Source of the DNA: Drosophila miranda
Lineage: Eukaryota > Arthropoda > Insecta > Diptera > Drosophilidae
DNA length: 64,000 nucleotides
Reading direction: 5' to 3'
NCBI RefSeq assembly: GCF_003369915.1
Contig: NW_022881603.1
Location: 37,471,124-37,535,123, forward strand
Shown: piece after piece, positions 1 through 11,347 of the stretch
Layout: the number at the start of each line of letters is the position of its first letter
How positions within the stretch are numbered: position 1 is the first letter of the stretch
The notes under the pieces: generated by a model
Databases searched by the model: none
The model's input: only the letters and a program-made list of their open reading frames with translations
Told to the model about the DNA's origin: nothing
Made by a program: the position numbers and the translations under genes

Positions 1-321
1 ACGCCCGGGACAGGGAGTACGCCAGAGACGGCCACCAGCAAAGCGACGAGGCTGAAAGAAGTATTCGCCATCGTCCGGAACCACATCCAGAGAGCCAGTC
101 AAGAGCAAGGGAGACATTACAACCTCCGCCGGCGACTATGGCGCCCCGCCGTCGGGTCGTTGGTACTACTACGCCAACACCACCTCTCAAACGCCGCCGA
201 GGGCTTTGCGGCAAAGCTAGCCCCGAAGTTCGACGGCCCCTAACGGGTCAAGAGTTTTCCATCGCCAAATTACAACACTGCGAAAGCCGGAAACACAAAA
301 CCGCAAATATCAACGACCTGA
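1..321 (+). pseudogene. Ty3/gypsy integrase C-terminal fragment, interrupted
   Basis: Frame 1 from the first base reads an integrase C-terminal region: a basic stretch (NLRRRLWRP), then a hydrophobic strand and the run KLAPKFDGP, which is the start of the GPY/F module found at the end of Ty3/gypsy integrases. At 241-243 the codon after Gly-Pro is TAA where the family has an aromatic residue; the same frame continues for 25 codons to a TGA at 319-321. The reverse transcriptase and catalytic core lie outside the window. The polypurine tract and LTR that follow show this is the 3' end of one element on the plus strand. A 147-codon ORF at 138-581 is another frame of the same DNA. The fold assignment is confident; the clade within Ty3/gypsy is not determined. 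Confidence 0.8.
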
Positions 322-908
322 GAGAGTTCCACGATCACGAGTCCGAAGAACCCACTGACCTACTCGAGAATGCTGACATCGACGAAGAAAGCAACGAGAC
401 CTCAACCCGACGCCCCAACCACGGCACCGCTGAGTCAGCAAAACCCGGGACACCCGGCCAAAAGACAGCACCGGAAAAAAAAGAGCCCGATGGCATAATA
501 CCGCCGAGAATGCAAGCGCAGCGAACCGCGCGACCACCAATTAATCGAACAGCGCTGACGCCAGCGAGAGAAGTAACGTAACGCTCACGACCACGCGCCC
601 CACAAACCAGCTGACGAAGCGAAGAGAACGCGGAAACCCCAACGCAGACCCGCCGACGGGGCAAGAAACGAGATGATAGCAAAGCGGCAGGCGATCCCAA
701 AACGCACCCCCGGTGCAACACGGAAGCGAAAAGAAGAGCGTGCTCCGCAAGTACAGCCCCAAAGAACGGTTTAAATAGCCGCAGCGCTGGCCCACATTGA
801 TCAGTGCACTCTCACCAAGAGAAGGCGAAGTCGTCCGAGCCAGCAACCCTCAGTCAAAGATTCATCCACCGCCGCACACCCAACGTACGAGTCTTCGTAT
901 CTCTCGTC
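322..908 (+). other. 3' untranslated/internal region of the Ty3/gypsy element
   Basis: This C- and A-rich, GC-high sequence lies between the integrase tail and the polypurine tract. Open frames are short and show no recognisable envelope domain. It is probably untranslated 3' sequence or a decayed extra ORF of the element. Confidence 0.5.
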
Positions 909-926
909 GGGGAAGAAAGGGGAGGG
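909..926 (+). other. Polypurine tract of Ty3/gypsy element
   Basis: An 18-nt all-purine run (G4-A2-G-A3-G4-A-G3) sits directly before TGTAACG, the expected start of a 3' LTR. In LTR retroelements such a tract primes plus-strand DNA synthesis. Its position fixes the LTR start at 927. Confidence 0.8.
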
Positions 927-1790
927 TGTAACGAACCTAAAAGGTTTCGATACAATCCGTCCCCCGACTTATAATGAGGGCATCGCACCACACCCCGCAA
1001 CCAACGCCCCCTCTCCGCAAGCAACCACCGATCAACACGCGCCAACTCCATAACGATGACCAAAGACATCAGGTCACGCGGACTTTCCCCACTCCAGGCC
1101 AAGCCATCGGCCAAGTGCGGTCTTCCGGGTTCATCGACTGAGGAAAGTCGGCCCCGCGAAAATCTGCGACGATCACCAAGAACGGCAAAGTGCCCCCCGA
1201 CGCGGAAGTGCATTTTCAAACCCGGAGACCCAGCGATACGGGCCTATAAAAAGACGGCGACGAGAACCAAAGAGCAACTTACGCAGAAACCCGGCTCAGA
1301 GTACGGACGTGGTACCAAAAACTTACGCAGAAACCCGGCTCAGAGTACGGATGTGGTACCAAAGACTTACGCAGAAACCCAGCTCAGAGTACGGACGTGG
1401 TACAGTCTGTACGGAGTACAGACATTTCAATTCCGTACGCGGTGTACCCTGTTTCAATTCCGGGTACGTTGTACCCGGAACCTACAAGAAACACCGGCGA
1501 CCAATTAAACTAAGTTCATTTAAAGTGCTAAGAATTATAATAAAGCGTCAACACCCGATTGCGTAAGTTCACTCCAATTAGCCGAGGACCCGACAACACC
1601 CCACCCCGAGTCCTCGCAGCCGTTTCGTATACACGACGAGCGGCCCCCATTCCAGCCCCGATCCAACTCTCTACGATAGGCCGCCCCCCGACGCCGCCCT
1701 TAAGGCTCCATCCATTTCTACAAATTTCTTGTGGATTGACCCCTGGACGTGACTGAGCTTACCTCAGCCTGAAATAGGTCCATCACAATG
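927..1790 (+). mobile_element. 3' LTR (or most of it) of a Ty3/gypsy element
   Basis: The LTR begins TGTAACGAACC next to the polypurine tract. Inside are a TATA box (TATAAAAA, 1245-1252), a triplicated 44-bp unit just downstream of it, and a polyadenylation signal AATAAA at 1539-1544, in the order expected for U3-R-U5. The right end cannot be fixed because the 5' LTR is outside the window and no clear target duplication is visible; candidate ends in CA or ACA occur at about 1722, 1764 and 1789. The sequence becomes AT-rich and genomic-looking after about 1765. Confidence 0.65.
1277..1404 (+). repeat. Three tandem copies of a 44-bp unit inside the LTR
   Basis: Units start at 1277, 1321 and 1365 (ACTTACGCAGAAACCC...GGTAC). 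The period is exactly 44 bp and the copies differ at only a few positions. They lie about 30 bp downstream of the TATA box, so they would be in the transcribed leader of the element. Confidence 0.9.
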
Positions 1791-3203
1791 TAAATGCAAT
1801 AAATGATGCAGATGGCGGTGGTACCACATGTGCGAATTGTGCGGCTTACAGCACATTCAACTTTATTCTGCCTCTTTATTCAAACTATGCTATATTGTGT
1901 GTATACAAAAATCTGAATATTCTAATATATGCATAGGCGAAACAACGCCTAATCTGAAAGAGAAATAACTGCATCTTTAGACCAAATACTTGGTTGTGGT
2001 GCTTATTTTTGTACAGCATGACTTAACAGACTGCTCAAGAGCATGTCAAGAAGCTCATTGATGTAGCACTAGCAGTTACTATTTGAAAACAGAGAAGCAC
2101 TGCCTTGTTCAAGGACATTTTGGGATTGTGGCACATTTTCTTACCGAAACTGTGTACGCTTGTCCAGTAAATTACCAGCCAGCGTTCTTCTCAACGACGT
2201 GGGGGAGCCTAAGGGCTGTGTCGCCTCCACGTTGACCATTTGTCGGGCACGCTGCATATCTTCTGGATTCATTTTCCCCAATTCTAACTGCAAACTGACA
2301 CAACACACAACCGCACGCTGGAAACGCTCAGAGTCGACTATTGGGAGATTTTGTGAATCTCATATGACTAGATAAGCGCGCTCCGCACACCTGCCGCACG
2401 CACACGCCGACAGATTCGCACACCTTGAATTCAGCTAACAAAAAAGGCAAAAATACATCGCACATCACGAACAATGAAAAAAAATCTTTGCCGTGTAATG
2501 CCTCGCTTGTACGGCCTGAGGGCGCGTCTGGCGAACAGTCGTCTTACTTACACGATGGCGGCTTCACTTTCAATTCGCATTTTCTATGTAAATAAGCGCA
2601 AATAAATTTTTTTGACAGCCCCAAGTGCGTATCAGTGGTGCCAAATAAAGCAAGCACGGCCAGCAGCCGCGTACGAGCCAGGCACGAGGTGAGCAAGATG
2701 CAACAAGTGGCCAGACGCCAGAGAGACGGGGCTCAAAACGAGTCTATATACGAAATATCTAACAACTATAAAGCTAAACTACAGAATTTACTCATATGTA
2801 CATTCAGTTGATTGGAAAAAGGCAAGGCAATGCTCGTTGCGGGTGTGTTTCTGTAACAATGAAATCGGTATTACCTCTCTACAAAGATTTGACAGAGTTT
2901 TTGTGTTCCTCTTCCAAATGAACAGTATTGCACGTAGGTAAATCTACAAAACGTTGCAAAAAACCTTAATGATCAAAGAACTACAAGAGCAAAGTTTGCC
3001 AAACAATTGGCTCAGCCCATAATATTGTAAATACGAGTATAATTGGCAATTATGCAAATTCTACCAAATTACAGACTATGAAACGACTTTAAACATATTC
3101 GAATTACATTGAAGCGATTGCAAAGACTCGACTAAAACTAAAAACCTGCCGTGAAGCTTAGCCCACGAATACAATTGCCGGCAGCGACTTACATACATAC
3201 GTA
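1791..3203. other. Intergenic sequence, no gene seen
   Basis: The stretch is mostly AT-rich with many stops in all frames. The part near 2380-2720 is richer in G and C. It must contain the NADK 3' untranslated region at its right edge. I see no coding potential or RNA gene. Confidence 0.5.
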
Positions 3204-6200
3204 CTAAATATCATACAATTTCATATTTTCCATCTCGTCCAGCGTTTCCTCGGAGCCGGATGCCGTCAGATCCGACAGCTCGTCGAGGCACTTCTGGCGC
3301 TTGCGCACATTCCAATGGAGGCCATCGGCGAGGGATGCAAACCAATCGGATATCTGATCCTGGGCACATATACAGGGAACAGGATAAATGGAGGTGGTCA
3401 CACGCAGGCTGTCGCCATGGAACAGCTCCTGACGGTTGCGTCCATCGAATGAGACCCACGAAGTATTGCGACTTTCAGGCGAAACGGAGACCTACGGGGA
3501 ATAGTGGATCAAATACAAATAGTACCATTGAAAGGGAACTATTTACACACCTTCAGTTCCACTCCCGCAGGCACCACAATGGGCCTGAAGCTCAGAGAGT
3601 GCGGGCAAATGGGAGTCACCATAATGGCTGGCACAGAGGGATGGATCATGGAGGCACCAGCTGCTGCCGCATACGCTGTGCTCCCAGTCGGAGTTGAAAC
3701 AATCAGGCCATCGCCCTGCACGGAGGTGATGTACTTGCCATCGAGGAACAAATCAATATTGCTGAGATAGGGCGACGGTCCGCGATCAATGACCACCTCG
3801 TTTAGCACGAGGATGCTGTTGGCGGCAGGTCTTGCATCTGCGTTGGCCTCCACTTTGGCCTCCTGCCGTTTGTCACCCTTGCGATGCATCACACAGCGAA
3901 GGCGGCTGCGCAGCGTGAGTGCAGCATGACCCTCCAAGACGCTGGTGAGCTGCTCTTCGAAATTGTCGAATCGAAAGGGTGTGAGAAAGCCCAATGATCC
4001 CAAGTGGAATGCCATCACAGGCGGCACTGATTGCTGAAACAGCTGGGAGGCGTACAGCAAGGTGCCGTCCCCTCCGAGGCAGACAATAAAGTCGATGCGA
4101 TCGGTTAGATCATCGCGCCCATCCCTGTCGGGCAGAAAAAAAAAATTGGAATTCATTGATCTTGATGCGTACACATGTAGACTCACTTGAAAGTGACCAA
4201 CTTTTCCCTGATGGCCTTGAACTTGACATCCTCATTAAGGTGGGCATCCTCCAGCACCGCCGACTCCACCCACACCACCATGTTCTTTTCCTGCAACAGC
4301 CAGTCCACCAACTGGACAAACGGCGCCAGCACTGAGGCATCGCTGACCTTCTTGATCACTAGGACTGTGAGCGGCGGTTTGTACCAGGTCAGGCGCTGGC
4401 TGGCCGGATCCTGAATCTGCATCACCATGGCGGAGTTTTTCATAATGCGTCCGCATGGTCCGAACTGCTGGAATGGCGACGGGGCATTCAAGCTGCGCGT
4501 TCGCCTGGAATGGTAAGTGAAAATGTTTTATTATTTTATGATTATAAAAATAAACAATAAATCTAAGCCCAGACCTAATGAGGCGGAACGTTGTGAGTTG
4601 CTGCGGAGACCGCAACTCTACATTTATACCCGATACTTAGTCAGTATGGCTCTCCTCCGGCAGTCGCCGCTAATATTAAACGACACGACAAAGAGTGCGT
4701 GCGAGAGAGACAGAAATCAGTCTGAGCGTGACGTCGGGCGCTGCGTAGCCACTGCAAAGTGATTTCTTGCTTTTGGCTATAAAAATGATCCGATCTGATC
4801 CAGATTCAGCAATCTGATAGATATGGTCATTATCTATGATTTTGCGTTTTTAGTTTTCTCGAATGTGCAATATTGTGGATGCAACAGATTTTCGTCCTTT
4901 GTGGGGGCGGAAGGGGGTGGGGCGAAATTCTGAGATATACGTTTTATAGTGAGATCTAACAGAAGTGCGGATACCAAATTTGGTTACTCTAGCCTTAATA
5001 GTCTCTGAGATTTGTGGATGCCCCAGATTTTCGTCCTTTGCGGGGGCGGAAGGGGGTGTGGCGAAATTTGGACACGAAACGGTCAAGGTCCGATATCACA
5101 GGAGTGTGGATACGAAATTTGGTTGCTCTGGCTCTTATAGGTTCTGAGATCCTTGAACTCATATTTTGCAATTGGCAAAACAGACCATGAAACCTGTGTG
5201 TTAGAGAGAGACAGAGCGAGAAAGAATGAAATTGTTTTCTTGATTCTGGCTATAATAATTATACGATCTGGTTGAGATTTTACACTCCAGAACATATAGT
5301 CATCCTCTACGATTCTGCGTTTTTGGTTTTATCGTATCTTTAAAAATGTGGATGCTACATGTACTATTTAACTATGTATTATTAAATTGTAATAACTTTT
5401 GAACGCGTTCTCTGAACTTTTCAAGGCAATGGCTAATCTTACAAAACGGTTTATGGACTTGAATGCAAATAAAGGTTTTAAAGAAGCCAGAGCGAAAGAA
5501 GGGAGAGAGAGTTCTCACTCTTGTGCTGTCGGAGAGTGCTTTCTTGTGCTAAAGAATAACTAAAGAAGAGATCAAAATAATGATGACCAAATGATTTACA
5601 GTTATTAAGCTTTCAGGGTAGAATAGAACCAGGCACAAAACAGACCTTCCTTTATGCTGCAATCGAAACATTAGCCGAAATTTGACATTCGTCGTAAAAC
5701 AATTCCTCTTGAGATGATATTCCAATCAAACAAGTGTTTTTCTTCAAAAATTTACGAAATTCCAAGTAAATCTAAGCACTACTATTACATTGGCCGCAAC
5801 TGTCGTGCGTGCCTTGCCTCGATGGAAAACAGTTTCAGTGCATCTCAAGGACTGATTCATATTACAAATTCTAATTTATGAAGCCGATCCACTCTTTACA
5901 CAGAGCGTAATTTTATCGACTAGGAAATGGGTGCTGGACTTACGGCCATGTGCCGGAGCGTTGCCGTTGCATACCTGACGCAAGGCAGTTGTTGTCCAGA
6001 TCAGATTTATCGGCGCCGCCAGACGAGCCAAATGCATCCAGACTATTGCCATTCAAATCTTTTTGGACTTTCCTCGGGTCTGTGTCTGGTTTATGCAGAC
6101 TACGCTCCAGGCAACGTCGCGTCATGGCATTGAACCCATCCTGGTGAGGATGATAGTCCGAATAATTTGCCAGGCCATAGTGCCAGCGCTGCTTAAGCCG

Positions 6201-9200
6201 ATGCTCATGGAGGGTCGCCAAATCAATGTCCGAGAGACAGGCCATATAGTTTTGTATGTGCGAGTATTTTAGAATGCAGTCAGACCGCCTCGAGTTCTTT
6301 TAAAGGGCCCAAGGTTAAATTTGTTTTCAAAATGGAATTCGTTTCGAAAATATCACGCCCACGCAGACAAACAAAAGTATTCTCGTGTATGATTGATGAG
6401 ACACCAAAATATTGTATGCCCTGAAGTGTGTCAACGCTTGTACACCACCGAGGAGAGATAATGGGTAAAGTTAAACAGAACGAGGGGGAACGTTGTGAGT
6501 TGCTGCGGAGACCGCAACTCTATATTTATACCCGATACTTAGTCAGTATGGCTCTCCTCCGGCAGACGCCGCTAATATTAAACGACACGACAAAGAGTGC
6601 GTGCGAGAGAGACAGAAAACAGTCTGAGCGTGACGTCGGGCGCTGCGTAGCCACTGCAAATTGATTTCTTGCTTTTGGCTACAAAAATGATCCGATCTGA
6701 TCCAGATTCAGCAATCAGATGATTTGGTCATTATCTGTGATTTTGCGTTTTTATACCCGATACTCAAAATGAGTATTGGGGTATATTAGATTTGTGGTAA
6801 AAGTGGATGTGTGTAACGTCCAGAAGGAATCGTTTCCGACCCCATAAAGTATATATATTCTTGATCAGCATCAATAGCCGAGTCGATTGAGCCCTGTCTG
6901 TCTGTCCGTCCGTCTGTCCGTCCCCTTCAGCGCCTAGTGCTCAAAGAGCTAGAGCAACGATGTTTTGGATCCAGACTTCTGTGATATGTCACTGCTACAA
7001 AAATATTTCAAAACTTCGCCCCGCCCACTTCCGCCCCCACAAAGGACGAAAATCTGTGGCATCCACAATTTTAAAGATATGAGAAAACCAAAAACGTAGA
7101 ATTGTAGAGAATGACCATAGAGAATGATCTATCTTTTCTCGCCCTGTCTCTCTCTAACACACACGTAGCATAGGCGGCTTTGCTTAGAGTAAAACATTAT
7201 CGCCTAGATCTCAGAGACTATAAAAGCTAGAGCAACCAAATTTGGTACCCACACTCCTTATATATCGGACCGAGAAGAGTTTGTTTCAAAATTTCGCCAC
7301 ACCCCCTTCCGCCCCGCAAAGGACGAAAATCTGGGGATATTCAAAAATCTCAGAGACTATTACGGCTAGAGTAACCAAATTTGGTATCCGCACTCCTGTT
7401 AGATCACCCTCTCACTATAAAACGTATATCTCCGAATTTCGCCCCACCCCCTTCCGCCCACACAAAGGACGAAAATCTGTTGCATCCACAATATTGCACA
7501 TTCGAGAAAACTAAAAACGCAGCATCATAGATAATGACCATATCTATCAGATTGCTGAATCTGGATCAGATCAGATCATTTTTATAGCCAATAGGAACAA
7601 ATCAATTTGCAGTGGCTACGCAGCGCTCGACGTGACGCTCAGACTGATTTTCTGTCTCTCTCGCACGCACTCTTTGTCGTGTCGTTTAATATTAGCGGCG
7701 TCTGCCGGAGGATAGCCATACTGACTTAGTATCGGGTATAACCGTAGAGTTGCGGTGTCCGCAGCAACTCACAACGTTCCCCCTCGTTAGTTTTCTCGAA
7801 TGTGCAATATTGTGGATGCAACAGATTTTCGTCCTTTGTGGGGGCGGAAGGGGGTGGGGCGAAATTCTGAGATAAACGTTTTATAGTGAGATCTAACAGA
7901 AGTGAGGATACCAAATTTGGTTACTCTAGCCTTAATAGTCTCTGAGATTTGTGGATGCCCCAGATTTTCGTCCTTTGCGGGGGCGGAAGGGGGTGTGGCG
8001 AAATTTGGACACGAAACGGTCAAGGTCCGATATCACAGGAGTGTGGATACCAAATTTGGTTGCTCTGGCTCTTATAGGTTCTGAGATCCTTGAACTCATA
8101 TTTTGCAATTGGCAAAACCGACCATGAAACCTGTGTGTTAGAGAGAGACAGAGCGAGAAAGAATGAAATTGTTTTCTTGATTCTGGCTATAATCATTATA
8201 CGATCTGGTTCAGATTTTGCACTGTAGAAGATATAGTCATCTTCTACGATTCTGCGTTTTTGGTTTTATCGTATCTTTAAAAATGTGGATGCCACAGATT
8301 TTCGTCCTTGTTGTTGGGGGCGGAAGTGGGCGTGGCGAAGTTTTGAAATATTTTTGTAGCAGTGACATATCACGGAAGTCTGGATCCAAAACATCGTTGC
8401 TCTAGCTCTTATAGTCTTTGAGCACTAGGCGCTGAAGGGGACGGACAGACGGACAGACGGACGGACGGACAGACAGACATGGCTCAATCGACTCGGCTAT
8501 TGATGCTGATCAAGAATATATATACTTTATGGGGTCGGAAACGATTCCTTCTGGACGTTACACACATCCACTTTTACCACAAATCTAATATACCCCAATA
8601 CTCATTTTGAGTATCGGGTATAAAAAGAGAAAGTGTTTTATCAGCAATGGAAAAACGGGTAATCAGAAATGCATTTAGGCGATGATTCGCTTGCTTGGTC
8701 TTTTGTTTTTTGTCACGGTGACACTTTTCTTCCGAGTTTTCTCTTGATTACTTCACACAGCTGGCCGGAAAAATTGACGCAATAGCCACTAGAGCAGAGG
8801 CAACACCGGGCGATCGCGTTGTCGAGCGACAACTGAAAAACTGCTGCACAGGGTTTGGTTTGGGTTGTTTGTCTCATGAAAAGCCAGGGCAGCGCTCGAA
8901 CCAGCTGATGGCAGGGCAGTGTGCGTTTCGCGCGCATGCGTGGAGGCGGCCTTGGCTAGCAATTAATCAATTGATAACGCAGCCGCTGCTGTGGTACGAA
9001 TCAATTGTCAAAATTAGAACGCACGTGAATGAATCAAATCAAAAATATTACCAAAGAAACACTTTCCAATTTGGAGGGAACTTGAATCAACAAATACATT
9101 TAGGAGGGGGACTTGGCTGGGCAGTTCAAGACCGCACAATCAACTTAGATAAGAACCGTGTGGAGAAGCATGCAAATGTAGGCATATGATAAGGCCTTAC

Positions 9201-11347
9201 CACCACCAGCTGCTGGTCATATGCCCCCCACCCAGGCCGGTCGCCGAAGAAGCCGCCTCCAAAGTTGCTAGGGATGGGTCTGCGGCATGCAACAGATGAA
9301 CCTCGCCCTCTCCATCCACAGCGTCTGCAATGGGGCATGGGCATGGCAGTGTCTGCTTTGGACTGTCCCCCGCCGCTGCTGGCATCAGTGGGGCGGACAT
9401 CTTCTTTGGCCGCAAGCGATTCGAGATGAATTTAGGTCCACATTGGTGCTTGCGAAGCAGATATCACAGGTCAGTTGTCGGCAATAACAATTGTTTCAAA
9501 CATTAAAACACAAAAATTTAAAGACGTAAGACATTGTTTATTGCAATTATACGTCACAGTTTCAAAATATACCAAAATATACTGACGAATTGTTTGTATT
9601 AAGATTCCATATTATTCCTTGATTTTGATATTCGGTTGAATATTACTAGCTAGCTAGGTCTCTCAGCGCTGAGCTCATAGTTTTATCCGATTGACGAATC
9701 GATTTCCTAAATGTCGCATTAATTTTGAGCACTCATCTTTATGTAATTGCGTCTAAAATAATGTTTAAATAAAAAAGGACAACAAAAAGTCCTTAATTTT
9801 ACTTCGCAACTACACGATTGTTACATATGAACTACATTTGTATGTAATTATCAAAAGCGACACTTGAAAGGGAGCCATGGAAGCGCCAGTGTGAAAAAAC
9901 CTCCGTTATGCACGTTTTGACATGAATTTTTCAATTTTTGAAATAATTTAGATTTTGATGGCAAACGATCAGTTTTTCGATCACGAATTAGTAATCGATG
10001 TGGCCTGGGACATGGCTATAAATGGCATTTCTACACGTTTTCTACATTGGGGCATTGGAAAAGAGGGCGCTTTCAAAAATACTGGAAACTACAAGCAAAT
10101 ACTGGAAAATACTATGAAAACTATAAACACACTATAAACAAGTTGTGTGAGCTAGACATGGTGGCAATATAACTATACAAATTAAGTATATATATATTGA
10201 AATATATTGAAGATATTGTTCAAATATACCATTATATACTGTTAATGTAGCTTTAACTCAATTTCGACGTTGAAATATGCAAAAAATATATATAATATAT
10301 GTACCGTATGTGGTCACCCTGTATGGTGCTTTCAGTTTTCGGTTAGAGAGAGCACTATGTCGATATATATTTTGCGATATAAACGGTTGTTTAAATAGAC
10401 AACTACTAAATACCCTACCTATAAGATTGGGCTAAAAAATTGTGAAACTCTGCGAATTGAGTTAGACTATCTGTTTAAAATGGGTTGTGCTTGCATATAA
10501 AGTATTGCGCGTTAGTTTCGCAAGTTGTTGAATTAAATACAAAATATACCTTTGCCGAGAGTGGTATAATTTTCTGGACTTTTGATTTTATAAAATTGAA
10601 TAGATTTTCACATCAAAGTTAAAGAAATTAAGTGTCAATCAATAAAAAAAAAAAAAAAAGTATATGGAACTCGGTTTTTATTGACTTTTAAGGTATATTG
10701 TCATGGTGGACCTTTTGTTGGAAATGCCCATATAATTATTTTGCTTTCTGTCTTTGACCCTATTTCGCGTACCTCGAATATCTAATATTTATAGGGAATT
10801 TCGTTTTAAGCATCTTCCCAATTTTAATATACATTTTTCTGAAAGCAGCAAAAACGTAAGTGCCTACGGAATGAAACAGTTTCTCGAGATGCTACGTATA
10901 TTACTTGTAGGACAAAAAGTCAAAAGGCGCGCTTTTTAAACTCGAAATATATAATTGCTTATATTGGAGATGTATGTGTTATGATTGTATTTTCATTCAC
11001 AAAAGTGGTTTCCATTCTGTTTTTTGACTAACTGAACGAAAGCTAAATTTAGCTCCGGATATAATATGCAAATTTACCGAGCACGTGAATTGATTTTTTT
11101 TTTTGCCAAAATAAATGTATTAGCATCATTTTGTGTTTTTTGTATGTTTATGGATGGGCCCCACTCACCGAAATTGTTTACGCCTCTCACTCAGGTCTAA
11201 GACGCGCCTTCTCAAGGGCTGCGGAGAATTCCCCGGCGATGATGTCGTTGCCGCTGCTGCACCCTCGTCGTCGTCCTCCACGGACGTGGATGTGGAAATC
11301 AAATTGGCCACCATTTTGCGGGCCAGCTCCAGGTCCTCCTCACGCAT
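3204..11347 (-). CDS. NAD kinase (CG6145-like), alternative first exons
   Basis: Cytosolic NAD kinase makes NADP+ from NAD+ and ATP. Three shared exons read on the minus strand: 4504-4187, 4124-3551 and 3491-3204 (TAG-terminated), with 62- and 59-bp GT-AG introns and matching phases. The first holds HIQDPAS-like [18 protein letters not shown] and the VLVIKK strand. The second has the catalytic GGDG motif ([12 protein letters not shown]), the NE motif ([14 protein letters not shown]), and the glycine-rich [15 protein letters not shown] loop. The third has [15 protein letters not shown] and the end [10 protein letters not shown]. Three different first coding exons (11347-11169, 9400-9201, 6245-5944) all end in phase 2 and fit the acceptor before 4504, giving proteins of 452, 459 or 493 residues. 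No break was seen, so the gene looks functional. The ORF core matches animal NADK proteins; the name CG6145 is from memory. Confidence 0.92.
4579..5359 (+). mobile_element. DINE-1/INE-1-like non-autonomous element, 3'-truncated
   Basis: The copy starts with GAGGCGGAACGTTGTGAG, has the GAGTTGC/GCAACTC hairpin and the subterminal TATACCCGATACT motif, and stops near 5359 before the GGAC array. It lies in the proximal intron of NADK, opposite to gene orientation. Other full copies in the window define its normal extent of about 1.1 kb. The family assignment (putative non-autonomous Helitron) rests on the GGAC/GTCC array, subterminal inverted repeats and 3' hairpin typical of DINE-1. Confidence 0.75.
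5360..5943. other. Remaining NADK intron sequence
   Basis: AT-rich intron DNA between the DINE-like insertion and the proximal first exon. It has no open frame of note. Confidence 0.5.
5944..6245 (-). CDS. NADK alternative first coding exon (proximal)
   Basis: The exon begins ATG at 6245 ([17 protein letters not shown]) and reads 100 codons plus 2 nt, ending ...[11 protein letters not shown] before donor GTAAGT (5943-5938). Spliced over a 1439-bp intron to the acceptor before 4504 it continues in frame into [10 protein letters not shown]. This yields a 493-residue isoform. The body has balanced composition without the low-complexity look of a chance ORF. The intron carries a DINE-like element. 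Confidence 0.75.
6481..8622 (+). mobile_element. Nested DINE-like cluster (element inside element)
   Basis: A plus-oriented copy starts at 6481 and breaks at about 6751 in GCGTTTTT; it resumes at about 7789 with AGTTTTCTCGAATG and ends with AGTATCGGGTATA at 8622. A complete minus-oriented copy fills 6752-7786. The host copy is therefore intact apart from the insertion. Its GGAC/GACA array is at about 8440-8478. Confidence 0.85.
6752..7786 (-). mobile_element. DINE-like element, complete, inserted in another copy
   Basis: Read on the plus strand it begins TATACCCGATACTC (its 3' terminal hairpin), carries a GTCT/GTCC array near 6895-6925, and ends at its 5' motif ACGTTCCCCCTCG. Both termini are present. 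The insertion site is the T-run of the surrounding copy. Confidence 0.85.
8623..9200. promoter_or_regulatory. Candidate alternative promoter/5'UTR region of NADK
   Basis: Sequence between the nested elements and the middle first exon. The part 8700-8950 has balanced composition and lies upstream of the proximal first exon, so it may hold a transcription start for that isoform. This is inferred from position only; no core promoter motif is clear. Confidence 0.25.
9201..9400 (-). CDS. NADK possible alternative first coding exon (middle)
   Basis: An ATG at 9400 opens [16 protein letters not shown]; the frame runs 66 codons plus 2 nt to a good donor GTAAGG (9200-9195). The phase is the same as in the other two first exons. 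The open frame extends upstream of the ATG without another Met, so an internal-exon reading cannot be excluded. GC-rich codon positions support coding, but I do not recognise the peptide. Confidence 0.5.
9540..9770. repeat. Dispersed fragment of the ~590-bp repeat family
   Basis: The stretch with ATATACTGACGAATTGTTTGT, CCTTGATTTTGATATTC and GAATATTACTAGCTAGCTAGG matches, with divergence, parts of the array at 15.84-16.49 and 24.84-26.34 kb. It lies in the long NADK intron. Confidence 0.6.
9771..11168. other. AT-rich NADK intron, repeat-like, no gene
   Basis: The interval contains many TATATA runs and ATATACC motifs (10170-10310) and a poly(A) run at about 10643. Two small ORFs (9955-10137, 10754-10939) have no supporting features. 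Its parts resemble degraded repeats. Confidence 0.4.
11169..11347 (-). CDS. NADK canonical first coding exon (distal)
   Basis: ATG at 11347 opens [18 protein letters not shown], runs through an acidic and Ala/Ser/Thr-rich linker, and ends RRKQF plus two nucleotides before donor GTGAGT (11168-11163). Joined to the shared exon it makes KQFRRTRSL, closely resembling the KEFRRTRSL segment of vertebrate NADK as I recall it, so this is probably the ancestral amino terminus. An in-frame TAA lies 18 nt upstream of the ATG, which supports this start. Confidence 0.82.

Noticed and set aside
138..581. 147-codon ORF at the window start
   Set aside because: It is out of frame with the integrase tail, which uses frame 1 over the same bases, and shows no domain.
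1056..1508. 150-codon ORF within the LTR
   Set aside because: It is open because the 44-bp repeats lack stops; there is no domain support.
4965..5147. A near-identical 60-codon ORF ([19 protein letters not shown]...) recurring at 4965, 7902, 47067, 48722 and 63782
   Set aside because: It recurs because the DINE-like element recurs; it has no domain, and overlapping ORFs on the other strand recur equally.
9955..10137. 60-codon [16 protein letters not shown]...
   Set aside because: It lies in AT-rich repeat-like intron DNA with no splice or homology support that I can see.
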